A stretch of 64,000 nucleotides of DNA from NCBI GenBank assembly GCA_003254905.1, contig QANU01066072.1, forward strand, positions 27,387 through 91,386, in the 5' to 3' direction. Positions 37,138 through 48,240 of this stretch are shown here, in pieces. The stretch is from Nissolia schottii (taxonomy: Eukaryota > Streptophyta > Magnoliopsida > Fabales > Fabaceae). Each line of letters opens with the position of its first letter. Within the stretch, counting starts at the first letter, position 1. The notes under the pieces are model-generated. The model searched no databases. It had not been told where the DNA came from and saw nothing but the letters and a program-made list of their open reading frames with translations. A program made the translations under genes and the position numbers.

Positions 37138-37149
37138 CACCTACTAAAT

Positions 37150-37750
37150 TAACTTTCACATCGTCATTTGTTCCTCTTTCTCGTCGTATTACCTATTACC
37201 TTAAAAGCACTGTACACAAAAATAGTGACTTATTTAGCTAATGAAAATGGAAGTGAGAATAATACAACCAATATCTTTTATTCTAAGGTGGGATTAAACT
37301 TAATAAATTAATAAAAATAAAATATATATTTATACCTATATGTTTTTTTTTTAAAAAAAAAAAAAAACCTTTTAGTAGGCCCCAACCCCCACATACCATA
37401 AATCATTCCGTGAATACTTCATTCAGGAGTACTTATTAGTGATCACGATTATGGATAGTTTTGGGGTCATTCATTATAGAAGGGTTGCCCAAAGTATAAA
37501 AGTAGTTAGCTCGTGGGCATTTCAACGAAGGCCCAACTGGCTTTGTAATGGAAGCTAATCTAGGACTTATTCATTTGGGCCGGGCGAAACTATTGGGCCC
37601 AACTGCTATGAATTATTTTGAGCATACATTAAAAGCCCATTAGTCAGTACACAATGGCAGTCATCCTACATTTCTAAATTACAACATTTTTGAGGGGAAA
37701 AAAAACTTACAAAAATGTAATCAAAGGATGGCTTTATGCCATTCGCAGAT
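37150..37750. other. Intergenic DNA between copy B and the polygalacturonase pseudogene
   Basis: AT-rich, with poly(A)/poly(T) near 37345-37370 and no coding feature. It includes the presumed 3' UTR of the pseudogene near 37650-37754. Confidence 0.4.
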
Positions 37751-37754
37751 TAAT

Positions 37755-39124
37755 CTAAGCTGCACAAGTTGGAGCTTTTCCTCTAACTATGGGCTTGACA
37801 TTAGCAAATTTAGCTTTTGCTGCGGCTCCATTGAATGTGAGATCAACATTAGATAGCTCCACACCCTCACAGGTTACACTACCGCTGCAATAAAGAATTT
37901 TCCCTTCTGGAGTTGCTGAAGTGCCCCGAATATTCTTAAAGGTGACCTTGCTTATATTTATTTTTGATGGATTCTAAATCCATTGAAAAGCATGCACAAT
38001 ATGGACAACAAAAATTAATCATTAAAATGTACAACAATAAGTTTTTGATGAAAGGAAAAAACTTGTATCAAGTTATTTATATTTATTTCATCTATTTATC
38101 CAACTAAAGAATGACATGTGCATTTTTTGTTTAAAATAATAATTTAAAAATTAAAAGTGTGCATTCTTTTATACCTTTTTGGAGCACCGGTTCCATGGAC
38201 AATACTCTTGGTCTGTGATGACAGGATTCTTGACATTAATCATGATGATATCTTCAAAATGCATGTCAGTTATAGGTGATGTTGATGGCGTGTCAGGCCA
38301 CATCTTGATCCTTAAACCGCTGTCAGCTTCTTTCAAAGTGTAATTCTTAACTAGAAAACCTTGTACAGGTTCCGCATTTGTATTTGATCCAAGGTTTTCC
38401 AACACCAATGCCATGACCAGGTCCACAAATCACATTTTGGACAGTTATTCGTGTGTTGCCATCGCCCAAAGAGATATGCAGTCATCCCCGGTGCAATGTT
38501 TGTGTTGGGAACCCTCACATCAGTTGATTTTCCAATTTGGATTCCATCGGTGTTAATGCTCTCCGCTGGGGCAACAATCTTGAAGCCGTCAAATGTGAAA
38601 TTGGAACACCCGAAAAGACCCCATGAAAGTTTTTGCTGTCCTTGGTAGTTATGCCTCGCACAACTGCATGTTTGATGAATGCAAAACCCAAATTCTGTCG
38701 CAGAAAAACTCAATCAGAATTTATAATAATTGTATCTAAATACATTAATTTTTTAATATATTTATAAAGTGAAAATGACATATAAAATATATGACATTGA
38801 AAAGTTTACCATGGTCAGCGACTTGCACTTGGGGTTTTTTCCACAATCATTTTGTTTCCAAGCAGCAGCACCTTGACCATCAAAAGTTCCACTACCAGAT
38901 ACGGTTAAAAAGTCAACGTATAGAAAGTTGAGCCACTGCGATGCTCCCTTGAGGTCAGCTGGGTTTGGGGGTGCTAGGATTGTGCCATCAACTTGAATTT
39001 CAATAGGAGCCTTGCAAGGGCCTTTGAGTTCTAATGCGGCTTTCATTTTGTATGTGCCTTTGGGGATCAAAACTTTGGTTGGAGTATTTGATGCACATGC
39101 TTGTTTCCAAGCACTTCTCAAAGC
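37755..39124 (-). pseudogene. Exopolygalacturonase (GH28) pseudogene, first exon missing
   Basis: Polygalacturonases hydrolyse pectin in the cell wall; the sequence best fits the pollen-type exo-acting group. Three exons are visible: 39124-38810 (ALRSAWKQACAS to KSLTM), 38694-38175 (NLGFAFIKHAVVRG to CPWNRCSKK) and 37973-37755 (NPSKINISKVTF to RGKAPTCAA, stop). The GHGIGVG active-site block and the ending are recognisable. The second exon has at least three frame breaks: after NFH (about 38622), around the GDDC-type catalytic Asp block (about 38490) and after GIGVG (about 38405). The N-terminal exon with signal peptide is absent to the right, where LTR-like DNA begins at about 39361. It cannot encode a working enzyme. 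Confidence 0.88.
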
Positions 39125-39360
39125 CTTAAGAATGTGCAAAGAAACACGTAAATCAAATTCAAAATAGAATTGTACGTACAAAACAAAATATATGAACTTG
39201 GCCTGGATATTTGTCATTGAATTTGTTAGCAAGTAGCAACTAGGTTTTTTTCCCCAAAAGATAAAATCATATTTCATGTCTAATGTCAATTTTGTATCTC
39301 TCTGAAAAATTAAAATGGTTGGAGGGGTGAACATGGGTCGGGTCGGGTAGGACCCGCCCA

Positions 39361-39765
39361 TGTCACCGACTGGACCCGCCTATCAGCGGGTGGGTCAGGT
39401 CAGATAAAATCGTCGTTTTTTTACAACATTATAAACATTACGACATCTGATATAAATTCTCATAAGACTTATGCGCATTACGGAATCCAACATAAAATCT
39501 CATAAAGTTTATGAGCGTTACATATTAATAAGCGTCCATACTTACACCATAAAAGAGGCTTCTTGCTACTCTACACGTTTAAAACCATTACTACTTCATA
39601 ATTCACTCACATATTGACTTGGGTGTTAAAATGGCTTTTGCATGTACCACCCCCGCTGACTAAGGATGTTACTCATCACCATCATGTTCACCACCGTCAA
39701 GTTCTTGGCTCTAATCCAAAGTCAATGTTACGAGGTATCTCGATACATCTGAATTGCTCGCATCA
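39361..39765 (+). mobile_element. Probable solo LTR of a gypsy-type element
   Basis: A block starting TGTCACCGAC contains CCATAAAAGAGGC as a TATA-like box (about 39549) and TTGGGTGTTAAAATGG at 39619, followed by GCATGTACCACC. The latter matches the U5 pattern in the LTRs at 33128 and 49063. A possible CA end lies near 39765. No internal element sequence adjoins it. Borders are approximate. Confidence 0.5.
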
Positions 39766-39922
39766 GTTTCTATTATTAATAATTCATTTTTCATCATTGA
39801 TTGATAAGGTACAAATAACTTTCTTCAATTGTAATCGTACAAATGTACAAGTTTCATCTTAATTTCAACCCTTATTTGATACAGAGATCTTCCTTCCAAG
39901 GACCCTCCTAATTAAGTCATTA

Positions 39923-41647
39923 TTATAAAATACACCCAAATTCAGGGACATAGCTTGCTAGTCTCAGCTGCTCATCCAGTTCTGCTAGCAACAAGTGAAC
40001 TTGACCATAAGCTGGGTGATGTTTATCAGAAGCTGCAAATAGATGAATCTTCTTATTAATTTCAACCCAGCTAGATCCAGGACACTTCTTTTCTATACCC
40101 AGATCCTTCATGATCTTCCGGATCTTCTCTACCTCGCTCCACCTATTTACTTCAGCATACATGTTAACGAGGAGACTATAATACCCGCTGTTACCTGGCT
40201 CCAAAATCATCAGATTCTGAACTGCAATGTGAGCTATTTCCAAGTTCCTGTGAAGCTTACACCCATTCAATAAGGCACCCCAAATAAAAGGATTAGGTTC
40301 AAATGGCATGCTTCTGATCATCTCTAAAGCATCTTCAAGCAATCCAGCCTTGCTGAGCAGGTCAATCATGCATCCATAGTGTTCAACTTGAGGAGCAATA
40401 CAATAATCATGGATCATGCTTGTAAACCTGCGACGACCCTCTTCTATAAATCCGGCGTGGGTGCAAGCAGTTAGGATACTAATGAATGTAATTGCATTCG
40501 GTCGGATTCTTTTCCTCTCCATTTCACCAAACATTCTTAGCGCTTCTTCGGCATAGCTATGTGTCGCAAGCCCATCAATCAGAGAGTTCCAACAGAACAG
40601 GTTTTTCTTTTGCAACTTGTAGAACATCAAAAGAGACCTATCTATGTTCCCACATTTTGCATACATATCAATCAGTGAAGACCCAATGTAAACATCAAGA
40701 TCAAACCCATTCATCATCAGATATAGGTGAATTTCCTTTCCCAAATCAAGCGCTCCTAGATGGGCACAGGCCGAAATGATGGTCGTCATAGTCACTTCAT
40801 CAGGGGTTATTCCTTCCCCGATCATGTCATGAAAAAGTGCTATCACATCACCGTATCTTTTGTTCCGTGAATAGCAAGTCATCATGGTTGTCCAGGAAAT
40901 AATGTCCCTAGCAGGCATTTGGTCGAACAAAAGCTTGGCAGACTCAACATTCCCTGATTTAGTATATCCATCAATCATGGTGTTCCATGTAGCAACGTTT
41001 TTCTCAGGCATCTCATCAAACAACATCCCAGCAGAATCCATGTCCTCGTTCCGAACATGAGCCGAAACCATCGCAGTCCAAGCGAAAACATCTCTCTCAG
41101 GCATATCATCGAACACCTTTCTCGCGCCAGCCATATCGCCCAAATTCGAGTAAAGCTCCACCAGTGTAGTCTGAACAAACACATTAGAATCAAATCCATG
41201 TTTCCAAACATGGCAATGAACAGATTTGCCCAAAACCGAATCCATCAACAAAGTACAAGCCTTAACCAAAGATGAAAACGAGTAACTGGTAGGCACGACG
41301 TCGTTTCTCAACATCTGAGTATAACACACCAATGCTTGCTCATAGCAACAGCAATGAGCACAAGCTCTAATCAATGCGTTATAAACCAAAACGTTGGGAG
41401 TCTCGGTTCGAGCAAAAGCTGAAGCCGCCAAATCAATGCAAGAAAGGATCGAGCACGCGCTAATGAATTGGTTCATCAAGAAGCAATCTTGGTCAGCATT
41501 TGTTTTCATCATGGAAGCATAGACCGATTCGAGTGTTTTGGGTTTGGAGCAACCCTTAATCTGACCCAGGATTGTGTCTTTGAGAGTGTGCACGTTGCAG
41601 CGTTGAACAATGCGTTTCGGATTTGACAAATGTTTTGCCAACGACAT
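39923..41647 (-). CDS. Pentatricopeptide repeat protein, PLS class with E domain
   Basis: A single-exon ORF encodes 574 residues. PLS-type PPR proteins bind specific organellar RNAs and act mostly in C-to-U editing. Tandem repeats start near residue 85 and include MPERDVFAWTAMVSAHVR, MPEKNVATWNTMIDGYTK and MPARDIISWTTMMTCYSR, each with the S/L-motif tryptophan. The end has the E-motif PFIWGALLNGCKLHRNLEIA, then LEPGNSGYYSLLVNMYAEV and the E+ part CPGSSWVEINKKIHLF, and closes YVPEFGCIL without a DYW deaminase domain. The N-terminus is basic (MSLAKHLSNPKRIVQRC), compatible with organelle import. The start is the only ATG upstream of the first repeat in frame. The RNA target cannot be read from the sequence. 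Confidence 0.93.
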   Translation of the reverse strand: MSLAKHLSNPKRIVQRCNVHTLKDTILGQIKGCSKPKTLESVYASMMKTNADQDCFLMNQFISACSILSCIDLAASAFARTETPNVLVYNALIRACAHCCCYEQALVCYTQMLRNDVVPTSYSFSSLVKACTLLMDSVLGKSVHCHVWKHGFDSNVFVQTTLVELYSNLGDMAGARKVFDDMPERDVFAWTAMVSAHVRNEDMDSAGMLFDEMPEKNVATWNTMIDGYTKSGNVESAKLLFDQMPARDIISWTTMMTCYSRNKRYGDVIALFHDMIGEGITPDEVTMTTIISACAHLGALDLGKEIHLYLMMNGFDLDVYIGSSLIDMYAKCGNIDRSLLMFYKLQKKNLFCWNSLIDGLATHSYAEEALRMFGEMERKRIRPNAITFISILTACTHAGFIEEGRRRFTSMIHDYCIAPQVEHYGCMIDLLSKAGLLEDALEMIRSMPFEPNPFIWGALLNGCKLHRNLEIAHIAVQNLMILEPGNSGYYSLLVNMYAEVNRWSEVEKIRKIMKDLGIEKKCPGSSWVEINKKIHLFAASDKHHPAYGQVHLLLAELDEQLRLASYVPEFGCIL

Positions 41648-41903
41648 TGCTTCAGATATCTCAACAATTAATGCTTCACAGAATCAAAAACCATTGTTTG
41701 AAGCCTTTCCTACACCGACACCGTTCCACGTACAAAATTCCAACTTCCACCCGATTTCCACTTGGTCAACACTCTCTGCACACTATTGCAGCCTTTCACC
41801 AATGGCTGTTCTCCCAATCTATTGTGCCACGTCCTTGTCCCTATTGGTGTGGGTCCTACAAAATTTAAATTATGTGACTGCAACCGCATGGTATATTTTA
41901 TGA

Positions 41904-42092
41904 NNNNNNNNNNNNNNNNNNNNNNNNNNNNNNNNNNNNNNNNNNNNNNNNNNNNNNNNNNNNNNNNNNNNNNNNNNNNNNNNNNNNNNNNNNNNNNNNN
42001 NNNNNNNNNNNNNNNNNNNNNNNNNNNNNNNNNNNNNNNNNNNNNNNNNNNNNNNNNNNNNNNNNNNNNNNNNNNNNNNNNNNNNNNNNNNN
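41904..42092. other. Assembly gap (189 Ns)
   Basis: A run of 189 N lies 256 bp upstream of the PPR start codon, inside the probable PPR promoter region. ORFs called across it are artefacts. Confidence 1.
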
Positions 42093-42127
42093 CATTGTTT
42101 CATGAAAAAACACACCCATTCGAGCAT

Positions 42128-42302
42128 GTAATCGATTAACCAAAGGCTGTAATCGATTACACACAAGAAACGGCCATATTTTCAAATTTCAAATGGTGGT
42201 AATCGATTACTGCGGGTTGGTAATCGATTACTCACTTCAAAACTTAAAAATATTTGAATTCAAAGTGCTGGTAATCGATTACACATGCATGGTAATCGAT
42301 TA
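42128..42302. repeat. Array of six GTAATCGATTAC palindromes, paired with 71-72 bp period
   Basis: The 12-bp palindrome GTAATCGATTAC (last base varied in two copies) starts at 42128, 42149, 42199, 42220, 42271 and 42292. Spacings are 21, 50, 21, 51 and 21 bp, so it is three pairs with 21 bp between partners, repeated each 71-72 bp. The linkers are partly conserved (TTCAAATTTCAAATG-like). I remember this palindrome as frequent in soybean repetitive DNA. Confidence 0.9.
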
Positions 42303-42309
42303 ACCATGC

Positions 42310-43010
42310 AGAAACCGAGTTTAAGTGTTAAAACCCTTTGAAAAATGTTGCCATATGCTTCTAGGGTTTTATGAAAAATGTTAGACATGTTTATGTTGAA
42401 AAACTTTGAGCCATTAACCTTTAATATCTTAACATGTGCTAACTATTGACTCTAGGTTTAAAATCTTGAACCTTTAAAGATGTGCAGCTTGAGTCTTGAA
42501 GTTCTTTGATCTTGTTTGAGTCTTCCCTTTTTCTGCTTTTTGTTGGTGTTGTTGTCTTCATCAAAACCATGCCATCAATGGTCAGAGGAAGAATCTTCTT
42601 CACAATCAGTCAAAAGGAAAAAAGGAAAAGTTGAAGGAAAGTATCAAAAGTCATATACCTTCGACACACCGACTGCCAGTGAAGTCGATTTGGCAGGTGC
42701 ATCTAATTGTTGACCTTTGAGAGACTGAGATGGAAAAGGTATGTTACATTGATATTAAAGGTATTAGAAAAGGAGAATTTCATAGCGACTAAAAATATAC
42801 CTTTCGAGGTGAAGGCCTTTTTAGAGGAGCGTTCGCAAGAGAGCTTTTGGCCTTGGCCGACTTTAGGGTCGCTGCATCACCAATGTGATTCCTCTTTTTC
42901 AACTGAGTACCTTTTTCTTCCTCTTCCTCGTCACTTGGTCATGTTTCTTCGCGACGCTTGGCAAGAAGGGCCTTAGGAGGCTCAACGAACCCTTCACTCA
43001 CTGAAGCAAA
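42310..43010. other. Unassigned repeat-like DNA right of the palindrome array
   Basis: On the minus strand, short coding-like pieces (Lys/Glu-rich) continue the ORF at 43015-43482, but stops break them. No recognised domain was found. The plus-strand ORFs at 42516-42713 and 42707-42976 look like shadows. Confidence 0.35.
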
Positions 43011-43014
43011 TATT

Positions 43015-43482
43015 TTAGTGAAGAACAAAATAAAAACAACGGTACAAGGATGAAAAGCAATTACCATGAGGTATGCTGTGCACTACCTTTATGGGATAGT
43101 CAGATGTATCGCCGTATCCAAAAAAAGGTTTGCAATAATGGCCCGAGAGGGTCATGATTTTTTGCCCATGTTTAAATTCGTTAAGGTTAAAAGACAGGCC
43201 TAGAGCTCCTTCAAGGGGATTCGGAAAGGGATCAGCCAACCTGAAAGATGCGTCTAGGAAAGGAGGAAACTTGAAAGGTCGCATATATGAATGAAAATTA
43301 GAAAACAGATTTTTGGCCTTAGCCTTTTCAAAAGAGTTTAAATAGCGACCCTGATGGGCCTCAAACTTTTTCTTATAAGTTTCCTCCGCATCTATGAAAG
43401 TTACCTCTAAGGCTCTAGGGTTATACTTAACCGTAAAGAATTTCTGAAAATCTTGTATCTCATGAATATGCATACCTTTCAA
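43015..43482 (-). pseudogene. Unidentified 155-residue ORF, probably a retroelement gag-like fragment
   Basis: The ORF contains YKKKFEAHQGRYLNSFEKAK, then LADPFPNPLEGALGLSFNL, and ends in PHGNCFSSLYRCFYFVLH. I do not recognise a named domain. Upstream, in a shifted frame, another coding-like stretch (SNRALLCLNLSTFGG, about 43540-43600) seems to belong to the same broken reading frame. Downstream pieces are Lys-rich. The repetitive setting suggests a decayed retroelement ORF, but a host pseudogene is possible. Confidence 0.35.
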
Positions 43483-43899
43483 CTTTGAGCCAATTGGTTA
43501 TGTCTACACAAAAGAATGTTTCATGAAGCTTAGACACTCACTCAAAGAAAATGCGTGTTGAGAATAAAAGTTGAGCCACCAAACGTGGAAAGATTCAGAC
43601 ATAAAAGAGCTCTATTTGAAGCTACAACAATGGAAGTGGGCTTCCTAGACTCACTACCCTGAAAGGGCCGCTACCAAATGATCACTGGAATCAAACTCCA
43701 CGCGACAAAATACCCTCTTGTAGTTAGTAAGGTGAAGAGAGGGAATGAGTTGAGAGAGACCACATTGTCTGGCAACGAGATTCAGAGCGTGAAGTATGAA
43801 ACACCCCTACTAACTGCTTACCCTATAATAGTAAGCAATGCTCACAGGGTTGTTATTTGCTTTGGTTGGGCTACTTCTAGCCCCTACTTTTAGCTTGGC

Positions 43900-45000
43900 A
43901 AATATTTCTTACTCGAAAATACATACCGTTTTGAAAACGTTTTTCCCTTTCCTTATTAATGCATAAATTATGAGCCGTAAGCGTTCGAGAAATCATATAG
44001 ATATGCAAATGATAGAGTCCCAATGGACTTAAGCGATAGCTAATATATTGGACGTTCATACAAAATAGTTCGGGATATATATAGAAGTATATACAATCAT
44101 TTGGTCCATAACACAATTTCACCTTTAAGTAATAGTACCTAATTACACATAATGCACGTAGTCGTTAATGGCCAATTTAGACCATTTAACTGGTACAGAG
44201 TACAAAATAATAATTGTCGTCATACGTGAATAAACAGGCTAGCTTCTGTTATTCCTCGGGAATCCTCCAGCCTTGAGACCTCTAGCCATCCCGTGTTGCC
44301 TCGTTCTCTTAGAGGTACCAGTCGTGCCCGCCTGGAACCATAAAGGAGTGGGGGTGAGAACACTTGCGTCCTCAATGGGGCATAACTACTCGTTCTTTAC
44401 TCAATTTTGATTTCGTCACTCAGGGGGTCTCTAAGTGTCATGACTTACTAAAATCGCTACTTGTTATTATCTGTTCTAGTCCTGAGCAGCTTTATCTATA
44501 TTACTAGGTGGTCGTGGGAAATCTAATCTTGCTTTACCTATTTATGGGTTCTCGCACTTTCTATTCCTGACCGTCTGAGTATTGTGTCCTCAGAGCACAT
44601 ACTCACATAACCTATACCTTGGGGCATCCTCGTGCCTGAACACATAGATACATATACTTATATACATAGTTACTTAGCACTACATCACATATCTTATGCA
44701 TGTAGGGCATCTAGGCTCCTTTATGCGTCCTGCCAGGCTTGCTTGACAGTGTCATGCTATTCTTGCTCTGATTGCTGGTCCACACCTCCTCGTACACCTT
44801 GGGACTCGTCCCCTGGTGGTGTACAACTTAACCTTTTCTGTCTGTTCCTCGAGGCAACATGACTCCACCTAATCACCAGGTGGCAAAGACCGGAAGCGGA
44901 CAAAAGTCTATCTGTCTGTTCTGTTCTTCTTACTGTTTATTCTGTTCTCTTTTGCCGTGTCCATAGACTTNGAATGATGCATTCATTTGTTTAATGTTTT
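43900..45000. other. GC-balanced noncoding segment, possibly LTR-derived
   Basis: The stretch 44230-44960 is richer in GC than its surroundings. It has AGAGGTACCAGTCGTGCCC, CACCTCCTCGTACACC and a CT-rich end but no coding frame. The composition is like the LTR or untranslated region of a large plant retroelement. No terminal borders were found. A single N is at 44971. Confidence 0.3.
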
Positions 45001-45701
45001 ATTTTTTTTCTATTTGATTTAATGGTTTAATCATATAATAAACCATTATTATATGATTAAATTGAGTAATGACTTGACTGGTTTTATGTCTGATTTGATT
45101 TTGTTAATTTTGGTGGATAATTTAGTTGCATATATGAATTATTATATGTTGGCCTTTGAACAGAAGTGTAATAATTTTGACAATTATAAAATAATTTTTC
45201 CTTATTTGATATTGTTATTCTTTATCTCTTAAAAAGTGTAAAGGATAAAAAAAATTGAACTGGCCAAGGTAAGAGTTCAAAAGTTTAATTGGTTGAATTA
45301 GATGTTTAATTAGAGTCTAATTAGGTTATATAATTTATTATTATCAAGTATTGAATCCAATTTTTATCTTTTAATTTTTTTTAACTACTCCTTAATAACT
45401 TATGTATTTAATTTAGGATTTTGTTTCAAACAAGAAAAAATAAATAAATATAGGATAATTGTCCATTAATTTGGGTAAAATATTAGAGTTACAATAAATT
45501 TTAACTCATTAAATCTATTTCTTTTTTAAATCCTTCTTGAGGATATTTTCATTTGTATGGATTTCATCAATTTATTTATTCAAAATGTAAATTCTAAACA
45601 AGGTAACATTATGGAGTCATAGGATTAATATGATTGACTAGAATGATAGTTAAAACTTTGAAAAGGGGTTTAAATTTAAAAGTAATATTTAATTAAAATG
45701 T

Positions 45702-46102
45702 GAAGTAAATGTGGTATTGCATTGCATTCGAGTGGCAAGAAAATGTGTCATTGCATGAAAATTATAAAGAAATTTAATATTGTACAAAAATTTGAAAGAA
45801 ACGTGGCATTGCACTCAAATTGCAAGGTAATGTAGCATGAGATAAGAATTTGAAGGAAATGTGGAATTGTAAGGAAATGTAATATTTGGACGGGGAATTT
45901 GAAGGAAATGTGACATTGTAATCAAATTGAAGAAAACATGGTATTGCACTTGAATTGCAAGGAAATGTGACATTACATGACGATTGCAACAAAATGTAGT
46001 ACTACACAGAAATCTTAAAGCAAACGCATCATTATACAAAAATGAGAAGAATATGACGTTGTGCGAAAATTAAATGCAAATGTAACATTGCGCGAGAATT
46101 TT
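45702..46102. repeat. Diverged minisatellite, about 29-bp unit, about 14 copies
   Basis: Units of roughly 27-31 bp follow one another, with the pattern AAATGTGACATTGCAC then GAAATTGCAAGG. Examples begin near 45731, 45761, 45790, 45819, 45886, 45917 and 45945. One unit is shortened (about 45857-45874). Divergence between units is high, so the array is old. It is not a CRISPR: this is plant DNA and the repeats are contiguous without unique spacers. Confidence 0.8.
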
Positions 46103-46450
46103 TAAAAAAATTAAACTTTACGTTATAATTTTTTATTGTGATAACTAATTTATAGTAGTAAATAAATTAAACAAATTACATTATTACAATAGATTATTAT
46201 GAAAAATAAGTTTTAAAAATGGTTGCTCCGTACTTGGCACTAGCTCAACACTAGGATTTTCACATTTTGTAGGGGTGAAGAGAAAATGCGCTACCAAGTG
46301 AGTGATCCTGCGGCTTTTTTGTTGTTGTTCTTTTTAATGGGTTGGGCCAAAGGCCCATTTATATGTTTTATGTTAGACCATGAATAAGATTTTTATGAGC
46401 ATAGACCAAAAACAAATTAAAGATCCAACTTTCGACCAAAATCTTAAAAT

Positions 46451-46572
46451 AGATCCCACTGGCTATAATTACGAGCAGCAAAGGGATTTTCCTCACCACT
46501 TTATTTATTGTGGCTGTAAATTTGCACTTTTTGTTCACCCTTTGTCCAACATCATAATTGATGAAAAACATA
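46451..46572 (+). repeat. Dispersed noncoding direct repeat, copy 1
   Basis: The segment starts at AGATCCCACTGGCTATAATT and ends at ATTGATGAAAAACATAC. It is clearly similar to 50316-50449 in the same orientation, with small insertions. It is noncoding, with no TE borders seen. Confidence 0.8.
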
Positions 46573-46599
46573 CAATTAATTAATAAATTGATGAACAAT

Positions 46600-48240
46600 T
46601 GCAACAAATAACTTAATCGGCACCGTCTAAGAGCCCGTTTGCTTTTCAATTTGAGCACTCCAAACGTGATTTTAGTGAACTGAAAATGATTTGCAAATAT
46701 TTTCTAGGAAATGAAACATAAAATACATTTATACATAGAATATACATATTAAATGAACTTTAGGTACATTGGCATTAGTGCTTCAAAAATATTGTTTATA
46801 TACCCAAAAATTGACATATGGTGTACACATATATAGAGAAATAAATATTATAAAACAGAAAAATAAATATTGTCATCGAACATTTGTGCGTGCATGGACA
46901 GTCGTGTATTTAATATTACTCGTTTATGTGTAATAATGTTTATTTTTTCTATTTTTGTGAGTATACAAACACACATGTGGTTAATATTGCTTGTTTTTAA
47001 GTTTGATAAGGTTTATTTTTTTATTTTGTAATATTTATTTATCTACTTTGTAATATTTGTTTCTTTGAGTGTTGTACACACATGGTGTACACCAGGTGTC
47101 AATTTTTATCATGTACAAATAACAGAATCATTAGTGAGCGCTCTAAGTCTCATATTCAAGCTTCTCCAACGTAACTAAAAAAAAATTACATTTAAGGTAA
47201 TTTACGTTAGATAAATGTTTCTTATCTCATCAACCAATTTAATTCCTTTAAAAGAATCAAACGCACACTTCCTTAACTTAATATTAAAAAAATGTAAGTT
47301 GAATTACTAACTCTCAAAAAAAAAATCCTCACTTCTCCCGTAGTGAAACTTGTAGCGGAATAAAATGGCAGAATAAATCACCTTAGTTTTCATTTTAAGA
47401 TATCTCATTTTTGGAATTTCCAAAAATTTTTTTTGAAAAATGTTTAATTAAGACCCTTTGCCAGTTAAGTGCACGCATGAGTCCGGAGCACAAAAGAAAG
47501 TTGTGATTAATCTCACGTCTCGTCACGTTTCAGAAAGTTGTGCGCGCTTCAAAGCCAACTGTGCTAGATAATAAGAGACTCGAAAGCAACAGTTATTAAA
47601 AGCAGATGCACTTTCCTTGTGATCGTAGCAAATAGAAGAGGGTGAATATGGCATGACATGAATGAGCAGTGATAATCATGGAAGTCCATTATAACTCGGC
47701 GAAACAAGCTGAATCACACACAAAAAATCCTCTGCAACTTTATCTGAGCATAAAAACCATATAACATGGGTGGGGCAAGGGCCCCAACGCATGATAACAT
47801 ACATGCCAATCTTGGAGAACCCATTAATGAATGGAATTAAAGCACACATTTGACTCTCACCAAAGAAGAAAAAAAGGGACTTGACCACCTAATTGAAAGT
47901 CATTACTTTCGGTGTAGGTTGAACATATCTGTTATTTATTAGTATATCACAATTCCATAACTCAATGGCATGATCAGTAGGATTTGTCAGTATGAAACAA
48001 GGGACAAATTTAGCAATTAATATCCGGCGAAGGTGGTCAACTGACACTCTAATTAACGATGATTATTATTAGTTCTGAATGTTTTCTCCCCAGGGTATTG
48101 GAACAGGAACATCTCAATCCTGTCTCCATCCATTTGTATGATGGTATTTGTTTCGGACTAAACTAATCCTGACTTAGATTTTTTGGTAACTAAGATACGT
48201 AAGAATACATGATATGACATATCAACTTATCTCTTATCAC
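46600..48240. other. Intergenic DNA; no gene seen
   Basis: AT-rich with short ORFs only. Nothing with family-level support was found on either strand. Confidence 0.35.

Larger units (their letters stand above)
33596..37148. repeat. Copy B of the duplicated retroelement 3' end, full-length spacer
   Basis: It starts at CTCAGTCTTTCTGCTG (equivalent to 31973) directly after the N and ends at CACCTACTAAA (equivalent to 33594), where unique DNA begins. It retains about 1.93 kb of spacer missing from copy A, including an antisense ORF with two nested insertions. The two copies share the 3' LTR and about 367 bp beyond it, so the unit was duplicated as DNA (or duplicated in assembly) and not by a second transposition. 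Confidence 0.92.

Noticed and set aside
39361..41903. Plus-strand ORFs over the PPR gene and around 41610-41903
   Set aside because: They are antisense shadows or run into the N gap, with no features of their own.
45702..46102. CRISPR-like array
   Set aside because: The repeats are contiguous and degenerate, with no unique spacers, and the DNA is plant nuclear.
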